Positions 1-5,142 of a stretch of DNA of 6,694 bases are shown piece by piece; the first letter of the stretch is position 1, and each line of letters begins with the position of its first letter. The notes beneath the pieces were generated by a model. The model was not told the DNA's origin. It saw only the letters and a program-made list of their open reading frames with translations, and ran no database searches. The position numbers and the translations under genes are program-made. This DNA is from Pseudomonadota bacterium (GTDB lineage: Bacteria > Pseudomonadota > Alphaproteobacteria > Parvibaculales > Parvibaculaceae): positions 1 through 6,694 of the forward strand of contig JAJXZC010000096.1 in NCBI GenBank assembly GCA_021780275.1. Direction: 5' to 3'.

Positions 1-486
1 GCAAACAACAAAGTGCCGTACACGGCAGCCTCTGGACGCCGGACCAATAAGAACGTCGTCGGTCGCAGCGAGCGGAACAAGGTCTACTGGCATTTGGCTA
101 TGAAGGTGAGCGTAGTCTTGGGGCCGCCAGCATTCGTGCGGTTCAAACCCTATGTCGCCTTCTCCGACGACGGTCTGACTGCCATCGCTGATCCGAAGCG
201 GACCTCGCCGATCCGCCGTCGTTTTTGCAAGAACTGGTGGAACCAGCATTGGCGGCAGCTCCAGGAAGCCTTCGCCGTTTGGCTAGCAGACGGCGCGACA
301 GAGGTCTCGATCGCACTCGACGGGCGTCAAACCCTGGTGTTGGCTGGGAGGCTCCTTCAGCTGACGGCCGATCGTCACATAGTTGGCGATCTCCAATTCC
401 AAGACGAAGCTGAGGAGCCAGTCGAGCCGGAGGATGATGAGGACGTTGGTTTCGACGCCGACCTCGAAGAGGGGGACGACGAGTGA
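1..486 (+). CDS. C-terminal part of APAZ-domain effector protein, partner of short Argonaute (5' end outside window)
   Basis: The frame is open from base 1 without a stop, so this is most likely the 3' end of a longer gene; a GTG at 13 and an ATG at 100 are possible internal starts, but neither has a clear Shine-Dalgarno. What is seen: a segment reading NKVYWHLAM, then FSDDG, then a basic/aromatic block RRRFCKNWWNQHWRQ (about residues 68-82 counted from codon 13), then a tail of about 26 residues of which 16 are Asp or Glu. The aromatic block followed by a short beta-rich end resembles the C-terminus of APAZ domains as I recall them; this is recognition, not alignment. Its position directly before a short pAgo with a 4-nt overlap strongly supports this. 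In the family, APAZ replaces the N and PAZ domains of Argonaute, binds the pAgo and carries an N-terminal effector (SIR2, TIR or nuclease). That effector is not visible. Alternative: a complete 157-residue protein of unknown function. Confidence 0.65.
   Translation, partial: ANNKVPYTAASGRRTNKNVVGRSERNKVYWHLAMKVSVVLGPPAFVRFKPYVAFSDDGLTAIADPKRTSPIRRRFCKNWWNQHWRQLQEAFAVWLADGATEVSIALDGRQTLVLAGRLLQLTADRHIVGDLQFQDEAEEPVEPEDDEDVGFDADLEEGDDE
466..475 (+). promoter_or_regulatory. Shine-Dalgarno for the Argonaute gene
   Basis: The purine run GAAGAGGGGG lies 7 nt before the GTG at 483, inside the end of the APAZ gene. It supports GTG 483 over the in-frame ATG at 498, which has no purine-rich site at the right distance. 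With the GTGA stop-start overlap it points to coupled translation and near-equal amounts of the two partners. Confidence 0.55.
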
Positions 487-1997
487 CCGACTGGATCATG
501 ACTCACATCGAGGAGCCGTTGCTCTGCTTCGGCTTCAACCAAAAGACGGAGCACCCGAAGGACGGGTTGTTCCTTTATGGACCGCCAGCGTCCAACCAGA
601 ATCCTGCGCGGATGGATGTGGGCGTCATCGCGACTGCTGACGGCATTCGGCGATACGAATCCTGGGTCAAAGCGATGTCCGGAACCATCGCGGCGCCGCA
701 GTCGGGTCGGGAGGAGAATAAGACGATGTGGCCTGGCTTCCAGGCCACCTTTGGAATCCCGTGGCCGGCAAAGCCGTTTGCCACCATCACCATCGATGGT
801 GACGCGCTCAGCGAGCGGATCAGAACCGAGGATCGCCATGAGGCTATCTTCAAGGCAGTGGACGTCTACGGCGACGCCCTGAGGAAGTATTTGCGCGAGC
901 AGGAGGCGCGCCCTCAGTTCTGGTTCGCGATCATCCCCGAGGAAGTCTTTCGCTACGGCCGACCGAAATCGGTTGTGCCGAGAGACCAGCGCGTGAAGAC
1001 CACGCGCTCACTCGGCCGCAAGGCCGCGAGATCGATCCTCTCCAAAGGCTCGATGTTCATCGAGGAGATGGAGGCGGCGGCTCTATACGAGTACGAGCTC
1101 AATTTTCACAACCAACTGAAAGCTCGTCTTCTCGATACCGGCCAAGTACTGCAGGTGGTGCGCGAGACGACCCTGACTCCCGGCGAATTCGAGGAGGGGA
1201 CGCGACGATCGCTGCAGGACCCGGCCTCAGTGGCTTGGAATCTTGCGACGACCAGTTTCTACAAGACGGGCGGTCGTCCGTGGCGTGTGGCCGATGTGCG
1301 CGAGGGCGTGTGCTACGTCGGCTTAGTGTTCAAGAGGATCGAGAACGCTAAGGGCCGCGACAACGCCTGCTGTGGAGCTCAGATGTTCCTAAACTCAGGT
1401 GAGGGCGTGGTGTTCAAAGGCGCGGTCGGCCCTTGGTATTCCGACACAGACGGCAGCTTCCATCTCAGTCGCGAGCGAGCTGCTGAGTTAATGCAGATGG
1501 TGATCACTTCTTACGAGGAAATGCATGGCCGCCCGCCGACGGAACTCTTCATTCACGGCAAGACCTGGTTCGAAAAGGAAGAGTGGGAGGGCTTCCAATC
1601 CACGGTGCCGGCCGACACAAAACTTGTGGGCATCCGCATCAGGCGCCAAAACGAGCTGAAGCTCTTTCGCTACGGATCGAAGCCAGTACTACGCGGAACC
1701 GCGATCATTGTCTCTGATCGTCGGGCCTACCTTTGGACGACGGGCTTCACGCCGCGTCTGAACACTTATCCTGGTCGCGAAGTCCCAAACCCTGTCACCG
1801 TCGACATCGTCAATGGCAATGCGGATCTGCGTCAGGTGCTGACGGATCTTATGTCTCTGACTAAGCTAAATTTCAACAACGCGGGATTCGCAGACGGTCT
1901 GCCCGTGACGTTGAGGTTTGCCGATCTGACTGGAGAAATCCTGACGGCCGGTCCGACGCAAGTAGCAGCACCGCTGCCTTTCCGATTCTACATCTAA
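483..1997 (+). CDS. Short prokaryotic Argonaute (MID-PIWI), catalytically inactive
   Basis: A 504-residue guide-binding Argonaute, the usual size of short pAgos, which have only MID and PIWI domains. Seen: an N-terminal Piwi-type segment (EPLLCFGFNQ, HPKDGLFLYGPP, residues 11-35); a MID region at about 140-230 with FHNQLKARLL, where Q211 and K213 fit the 5'-phosphate pocket; PIWI from about 250 with YKTGGRPWR (260-268) and YVGLVFKR (278-285); and the C-terminus LTKLNFNNAGFADGLPVTLRFAD ending in PLPFRFYI, a typical short-pAgo end whose carboxylate reaches the MID pocket. In slicing Argonautes the second strand would read VGxD; here V282 stands at the Asp place, and LFIHGK (355-360) replaces the later catalytic Asp region, so no target cleavage is expected. 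In the family, a short pAgo binds a small RNA guide, senses invading DNA and activates the effector on its APAZ partner, usually causing NAD depletion or nuclease attack and cell death. The GTG start overlaps the upstream stop by 4 nt. The PIWI call is firm; the system type is unknown. Confidence 0.93.
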   Translation: MTDWIMTHIEEPLLCFGFNQKTEHPKDGLFLYGPPASNQNPARMDVGVIATADGIRRYESWVKAMSGTIAAPQSGREENKTMWPGFQATFGIPWPAKPFATITIDGDALSERIRTEDRHEAIFKAVDVYGDALRKYLREQEARPQFWFAIIPEEVFRYGRPKSVVPRDQRVKTTRSLGRKAARSILSKGSMFIEEMEAAALYEYELNFHNQLKARLLDTGQVLQVVRETTLTPGEFEEGTRRSLQDPASVAWNLATTSFYKTGGRPWRVADVREGVCYVGLVFKRIENAKGRDNACCGAQMFLNSGEGVVFKGAVGPWYSDTDGSFHLSRERAAELMQMVITSYEEMHGRPPTELFIHGKTWFEKEEWEGFQSTVPADTKLVGIRIRRQNELKLFRYGSKPVLRGTAIIVSDRRAYLWTTGFTPRLNTYPGREVPNPVTVDIVNGNADLRQVLTDLMSLTKLNFNNAGFADGLPVTLRFADLTGEILTAGPTQVAAPLPFRFYI

Positions 1998-2197
1998 CCG
2001 CGTCTGGCACCTTCAATCATGCGGGCTCGAATGTCCGCAACATCGATCGAAGCAAAAGTCTGGCTCTGACGCCGCGCGGAATCGGCATGGTGTCAATCGG
2101 TGCTTCGCGACACGCTATGACCGACGCGCCGACTTCTATCTCGCGTTCATCCACATCGCAACGATCATGATCTGAATGCGGTGAACGCGGGTTCGTC

Positions 2198-3220
2198 CTA
2201 GCGCCAGCTGAGGGCAGGCGCGACATGCTTGAGGATCATGTCGATCACATGCGCATTGTAGGCGACGCCGAGTTGGTTCGGCACGGTCAGCAGCAGCGTG
2301 TCGGCCTCGGCGATGGCCTCATCCTGCGCAAGCTCCTTCACCAGAAGGTCGGGCTCGGCCGCATAGCCGCGGCCGAAAATCGCGCGCGTGTCAGCCTCAA
2401 TGAAGCCGATCTGGTCTTGCTCCTTGCCGCCGCCGCCGAAATAGGCGCGGTCCTTGTCGTTGACGAGCGCGAAGATGCTACGGCTCACCGAGACGCGCGG
2501 TTCGCGCTTGTGCCCGGCTTCTTTCCACGCCGCGCGAAAAGCGCGGATTTGTTTTGCCTGCTGGACGTGGAACGGTTCGCCGCCTTCGTCAAACTTGAGC
2601 GTCGAGCTTTGCAGGTTCATGCCGAGCCTGGCCGCCCATTCGGCGGTGGCGTTGGTGGCCGCGCCCCACCAGATGCGCTCGCGCAGGTCTTCCGAATAGG
2701 GCTCGAGGCGCAGGAGGCCCGGCGGGTTCGGAAACATCGGATGCGGATTGGGTTCAGCGAAGCCTTGCCCCTTGAGCACGTCCAGGAAGACTTCCGCATG
2801 GCGTCGCGCCATGTCGGCGTCGCTCCGGCCTTCAGTCGGCGCGTAGCCGAAATAGCGCCAGCCGTCGATCACCTGCTCGGGCGAGCCGCGGCTGATCCCG
2901 AGCTGCAGGCGGCCGTCGGCGATGAGGTCGGCGGCGCCCGCGTCCTCCGCCATGTAGAGCGGGTTCTCGTAGCGCATGTCGATGACGGCGGTGCCGATCT
3001 CGATGCGTTTGGTTCTGGCCCCGACAGCGGCGAGCAGCGGGAAGGGCGAGCCGAGTTGGCGGGCGAAATGGTGCACGCGGAAATAAGCCCCGTCCGCGCC
3101 AAGTTCTTCAGCCGCGACTGCCAGGTCGATCGACTGCAACAGCGCGTCCGACGCGGATCGCGTCTGCGATTGGGGCGAGGGCGTCCAGTGGCCGAACGAT
3201 AGAAAACCGATCTTCTTCAT
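2198..3220 (-). CDS. LLM-class (luciferase-like) flavin-dependent oxidoreductase
   Basis: A 340-residue cytosolic protein of the bacterial luciferase-like superfamily, which uses reduced FMN (or F420 in some members) in a TIM-barrel fold. Seen: MKKIGFLSFGHW at the first beta strand, AEELGADGAYFRVHHF (residues 37-52) with the paired His typical of the family, PLLAAVGARTKRIEIGTAV (61-79), a YENPLYMAEDAGAADLIADGRLQLGISRGSPEQ block (84-116), and ERIWWGAATNATAEWAARLGMNL (181-203). The length is normal. The frame stays open upstream to 3532, but those extra 104 codons are Arg/Ala-rich and unlike the family, so the ATG at 3220 is chosen; its Shine-Dalgarno (CGAG) is weak. The substrate cannot be told. 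It converges on the Argonaute gene with about 200 nt between the two stops and no clear terminator in the gap. Its GC content is visibly higher than that of the Argonaute gene, so it is probably host core or older cargo. Confidence 0.92.
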   Translation of the reverse strand: MKKIGFLSFGHWTPSPQSQTRSASDALLQSIDLAVAAEELGADGAYFRVHHFARQLGSPFPLLAAVGARTKRIEIGTAVIDMRYENPLYMAEDAGAADLIADGRLQLGISRGSPEQVIDGWRYFGYAPTEGRSDADMARRHAEVFLDVLKGQGFAEPNPHPMFPNPPGLLRLEPYSEDLRERIWWGAATNATAEWAARLGMNLQSSTLKFDEGGEPFHVQQAKQIRAFRAAWKEAGHKREPRVSVSRSIFALVNDKDRAYFGGGGKEQDQIGFIEADTRAIFGRGYAAEPDLLVKELAQDEAIAEADTLLLTVPNQLGVAYNAHVIDMILKHVAPALSWR

Positions 3221-3501
3221 CTTGATCTCGGGGCTCGAGGACGCCGGCGCCTGAGCAACGCCTGTCCTGCCTGCGGTTTGTGACACATGGAGGTCGCGCG
3301 CATGAACCTCGGAATATTGCGGCTCCCCCAACGGATGTCGAGATCGGCCTGCGTCTTCAGCACGCGCCATAGGTGCGTCATTGGCGCGCTGCCTTCGGGG
3401 TGCGCCGCGCCGACCGGAGGCAGAGACGCAGCGGCGTCGTCTGGCACGGCGCTTCGCGGACCTCGCAAGGGGCGCGCGACCATACCACCGCGGCAGGCCA
3501 A
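3217..3501 (-). CDS. Possible small ORF upstream of and coupled to the oxidoreductase
   Basis: A 94-codon frame starting at TTG 3501 (or ATG 3483). Its TGA overlaps the oxidoreductase ATG by 4 nt (ATGA at 3217-3220). A GGGAGA sits about 9 nt before the TTG, and a sigma70-like promoter lies just upstream. The stretch from MTHLWRVLKTQADLDIRWGSRN has strongly GC-ending codons, as in real genes of this genome, but the C-terminal end is Arg-rich and unlike a folded protein. I recognise no family. It may be a leader peptide, a gene remnant, or a chance frame in GC-rich DNA. A second open frame on the same strand covers the same bases, which weakens the codon argument. Confidence 0.25.
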   Translation of the reverse strand: MACRGGMVARPLRGPRSAVPDDAAASLPPVGAAHPEGSAPMTHLWRVLKTQADLDIRWGSRNIPRFMRATSMCHKPQAGQALLRRRRPRAPRSR

Positions 3502-3527
3502 AGCCGTCTTTCTCCCAATGACCGCCC

Positions 3528-3554
3528 ATCATACCGGCAGTCGGGCCGCGTCAA
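3528..3554 (-). promoter_or_regulatory. Sigma70-like promoter directed toward the oxidoreductase
   Basis: Read on the - strand, TTGACG (3554-3549) and TATGAT (3533-3528) each match the consensus hexamers at five of six bases, separated by 15 nt, which is shorter than the usual 17. Transcription would start near 3521, about 300 nt before the oxidoreductase ATG and just before the possible small ORF. The short spacer keeps confidence modest. Confidence 0.35.
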
Positions 3555-3689
3555 GGACGCGCGGTTCCCCCAACTTTGCCGTCGCTGCGCGCCGACAAAA
3601 TCGGCTCCCGCGCGCCGGCTCCGCCGGTCGCTTCGCGATCCCTGACCCGTCCCTCCAACGCCCGGTCTTGCGCCTCCGTCATCGAGATG

Positions 3690-3696
3690 AAGGAGG
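3690..3696 (+). promoter_or_regulatory. Strong Shine-Dalgarno for the small coiled-coil gene
   Basis: AAGGAGG is a full match to the anti-Shine-Dalgarno core and lies 5 nt before the ATG at 3702. It fixes the start of the 52-residue protein and argues against the longer in-frame reading from 3576. Confidence 0.8.
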
Positions 3697-3701
3697 TTCA
3701 C

Positions 3702-3860
3702 ATGACACGGGTTCTCGACATCTACGCCGAAATCGCCGAGCTGCGCGCCGAGCTTGCGGAGTGCTTCCTCACCCGGAAAGAGCGAGCCGAAACCCTGCGG
3801 CGGCTTGAGGAGGCGCTCGCAGAGGCCGAGCGCAGGCACCACGAGGCTGAGGGGGTGTAA
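3702..3860 (+). CDS. Small coiled-coil protein, hypothetical (52 aa)
   Basis: A 52-residue protein, MTRVLDIYAEIAELRAELAE and onward, ending in TAA. Nearly the whole length is predicted by eye to be an amphipathic helix: Leu/Ile/Ala recur at heptad-like spacing (IYAEIAELRAELAECFL, then LRRLEEALAEAERRH) with alternating Glu and Arg, so a helical hairpin or a two-stranded coiled coil is likely. A charged break, TRKERAETLRR, falls in the middle. There is no signal peptide or membrane segment. The frame is open upstream to 3576, but the perfect AAGGAGG before ATG 3702 and the change in composition at that point set the start. It precedes DUF736 on the same strand, but about 700 nt separate them, so one transcript is possible but not shown. 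I know no function for it. Confidence 0.72.
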   Translation: MTRVLDIYAEIAELRAELAECFLTRKERAETLRRLEEALAEAERRHHEAEGV

Positions 3861-3977
3861 GCTCCCTTTTTGTCGACGACGGCTTTGTCGGCGCGACGGC
3901 GCGCAAGTAGCGAGGCGCCGATCAGAATGCGGCCCCACCGTAATGCGGTGTTCTCCTCGCCGGAGTTCGCGACCGGC

Positions 3978-4026
3978 GCCGTGATCGAGAGCAGCGACAG
4001 CGTTCGCCCTTCTTCTCGATCATGGC
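3978..4026. repeat. Long inverted repeat, 13-bp arms
   Basis: Arms 3978-3990 and 4014-4026 share the core TGATCGAGA/TCTCGATCA and pair over 13 positions with one G-T wobble, leaving a 23-nt loop. On either strand an RNA could fold here, or the arms could be a spaced protein-binding site. GACCGGCGCCG also occurs twice in direct orientation, at 3971 and 4034. Confidence 0.5.
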
Positions 4027-4332
4027 CGGGCAGACCGGCGCCGGCATGCGGCGACCACGCACGGGACCCGTGAGGTTGCCGGGTCGCTCCGCTCCGACCC
4101 ACAGGACGAGGCCGAACGCGACAACGCGGCGCAGGTCGGCGAATACGGGCCGCTATCTCTCGGGACGAAAATCTGCGTCGGCGATCCTGAACATTCGGGC
4201 GAGTTTCGACCGCCACCGACTTTCTCGTCCTTTGGCGGCGAGGCCGATTGCAGAAGCGCATGTCGTCATTCCCCGATGTCTGCGAAGGCCGCTCCCACGG
4301 CGAACCCGATGTGGCTGGTCTGACCGAGGGAC

Positions 4333-4361
4333 GAGCGCGCTGCGCGCGCTCTCGATCTTTT
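4333..4361 (+). terminator. Possible intrinsic terminator upstream of DUF736
   Basis: GAGCGCGC (4333-4340) pairs perfectly with GCGCGCTC (4344-4351) around a TGC loop, followed six bases later by TTTT (4358-4361). The stem is strong, but the T run is short and displaced, so it may be an inefficient terminator, an attenuator or a structural element of the leader. Confidence 0.4.
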
Positions 4362-4379
4362 CCCCGCAACGTCCCGCGC

Positions 4380-4464
4380 CGGCTTTTTTCCGCCGCCCAA
4401 CCACCCCATGCGGCAAGCCGCTTGGGGCCCCGGGTGGGCTTTGCATCGCGATGCAAAAAAGCCG
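4380..4464 (+). ncRNA. Candidate structured RNA leader of the DUF736 gene
   Basis: An outer perfect 10-bp inverted repeat, CGGCTTTTTT (4380-4389) with AAAAAAGCCG (4455-4464), encloses a strong hairpin at 4404-4427 (CCCCA/TGGGG, a T-T mismatch, then GCGG/CCGC with a CAAG loop) and the perfect 18-bp palindrome TTTGCATCGCGATGCAAA (4440-4457). The palindrome shares bases with the outer stem, so two alternative folds exist, as in a switch; the T6 run is paired in one fold and free in the other. The element ends 114 nt before the DUF736 ATG. The pairings are seen directly; an RNA function is inferred, and the palindrome could instead be an operator. Confidence 0.4.
4440..4457. promoter_or_regulatory. 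Perfect 18-bp palindrome, possible operator
   Basis: TTTGCATCGCGATGCAAA is identical on both strands. An uninterrupted 18-bp palindrome of mixed composition is unlikely by chance and is the right size for a dimeric regulator site. It lies 121 nt before the DUF736 start. Confidence 0.45.
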
Positions 4465-4564
4465 TCCCCGGCCGTCTTCCACTGCGTTCCAGCCCTTCGG
4501 GTGCGGGTCGATCGCCCCCGGCCTCACGACCGCCATCGGGTCGCGACGGGCGTGGCCCGGAAAC

Positions 4565-4570
4565 AAGGGA
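4565..4570 (+). promoter_or_regulatory. Shine-Dalgarno for DUF736
   Basis: AAGGGA lies 8 nt before the ATG at 4579 and fits the conserved start MANIGTF of the family, ruling out the longer frame that begins at 4408. Confidence 0.6.
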
Positions 4571-4578
4571 ATGAGACA

Positions 4579-4890
4579 ATGGCCAACATCGGCACCTTCA
4601 CCTCCAACGGCAACGGCTTCGTCGGCGCCATCAAGACCCTCAACCTCAACGTCAAGGCCCGGTTCGCCCGGATCGAGACCCCCTCGGACAAGGGCCCTCA
4701 CTTCCGCGTCTACGCGGGCAACAATGTCGAGATCGGCGCCGCGTGGCAGAAGGTCTCTGAGGAAGGCCGCGACTACCTCTCGGTCAAGCTCGACGATCCG
4801 AGCTTCCCCGCTCCGATCTACGCCACCATGATCGAGGTGGAAGGCGAGGAAGGAATGCAGCTGATCTGGTCTCGGCAGCGGCGGGATTGA
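4579..4890 (+). CDS. DUF736 family protein
   Basis: A complete 103-residue member of DUF736, a family widespread in Alphaproteobacteria and often found on plasmids and integrative conjugative elements. Seen: the N-terminal [18 protein letters not shown] (residues 4-21), the central [18 protein letters not shown] type block (here [16 protein letters not shown], 41-56), [19 protein letters not shown] (66-84), and the terminal LIWSR (95-99). All conserved blocks are intact and the length is usual. It is probably a small soluble beta-rich protein; the function is not established, and I do not assign one. It follows a long untranslated region rich in inverted repeats and is followed by a terminator-like hairpin, so it looks monocistronic or last in its unit. 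Its presence suggests that this part of the window derives from a mobile element. Confidence 0.95.
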   Translation: MANIGTFTSNGNGFVGAIKTLNLNVKARFARIETPSDKGPHFRVYAGNNVEIGAAWQKVSEEGRDYLSVKLDDPSFPAPIYATMIEVEGEEGMQLIWSRQRRD

Positions 4891-4904
4891 TCGCCCAAAC
4901 GAGG

Positions 4905-4930
4905 AAGGCGCCGCCTCACGGCGGGGCCTT
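4905..4930 (+). terminator. Terminator-like hairpin after DUF736
   Basis: AAGGC-G-CCGCC (4905-4915) pairs with GGCGG-G-GCCTT (4920-4930) over 11 positions with a single G-G mismatch and a TCAC loop, 14 nt past the stop codon. The T run is only three bases (4929-4931), so termination may be weak or Rho-assisted. Confidence 0.55.
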
Positions 4931-5142
4931 TCACCTAGTTCCATGAGAGGCGCCGCGACCTTCGCGTGCCCGCGCCTCAGGTGGTTCTGACGACCGCGAG
5001 CGCGTTTCACCGGCTCCTGAAAGGGCGCGATTTCGTGGGAAACGCCCACCGGCTATTCGGTTCGAGTCAGAATCCGACCCACTCGCAATTGGCAATTGGG
5101 TGCCCAGTCCCCATTTCCGTCAGTCCCCGAGCGTAACGAACC

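Larger units (their letters stand above)
3221..3701. other. Divergent intergenic region of about 480 nt
   Basis: This stretch separates the - strand oxidoreductase from the + strand coiled-coil gene. Apart from the possible small - strand ORF and the sigma70-like promoter listed separately, I see no recognisable gene, RNA gene or repeat. Several overlapping open frames occur on both strands, as is usual in GC-rich DNA; none encodes a protein I recognise. Confidence 0.5.
3861..4578. other. 718-nt region without a convincing gene, rich in inverted repeats
   Basis: No frame here encodes a protein I recognise, although both strands have open frames with GC-rich third positions around 3940-4070. 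The stretch holds at least six inverted repeats: a long-range pair 3978-3990/4014-4026, CACGGGACCCGTG at 4060-4072, a 6-bp stem 4081-4086/4095-4100, a terminator-like hairpin at 4333-4351, and a nested structure at 4380-4464. This suggests a long structured leader or regulatory region for the downstream DUF736 gene, a decayed gene, or both. No IS ends or tRNA are seen. Confidence 0.5.

Noticed and set aside
483..1997. Long, catalytically active Argonaute
   Set aside because: The length is only 504 residues, no N or PAZ domain is present, and the catalytic Asp positions are substituted.
2017..2226. 69-codon - strand frame between the Argonaute and the oxidoreductase
   Set aside because: It has no ribosome site and no recognisable motif, and it overlaps the end of the oxidoreductase in another frame.
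2225..3202. 325-codon open frame on the + strand opposite the oxidoreductase
   Set aside because: It is antisense to a gene with clear family motifs; such long shadow frames are normal in GC-rich DNA, and the translation resembles no protein.
4022..4831. 269-codon + strand frame overlapping DUF736 in another phase
   Set aside because: Its second half is the Ser/Arg/Pro-rich out-of-frame reading of DUF736, and its start has no ribosome site.
4153..5049. 298-codon - strand frame across DUF736
   Set aside because: It is antisense to the conserved DUF736 gene and has low-complexity, Arg/Gly/Pro-rich stretches typical of a shadow frame.
5055..5080. tRNA T-arm-like sequence (stem with one mismatch around TTCGAGT)
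   Set aside because: There is no matching acceptor 5' strand, no anticodon arm and no CCA-like end; without a second copy it cannot be called a tRNA remnant or attachment site.
5086..5099. Tandem CAATTGG repeat before the HNH gene
   Set aside because: Two copies of 7 bp are too little to claim a repeat array; a TTGGCA here has no acceptable -10 at proper spacing.
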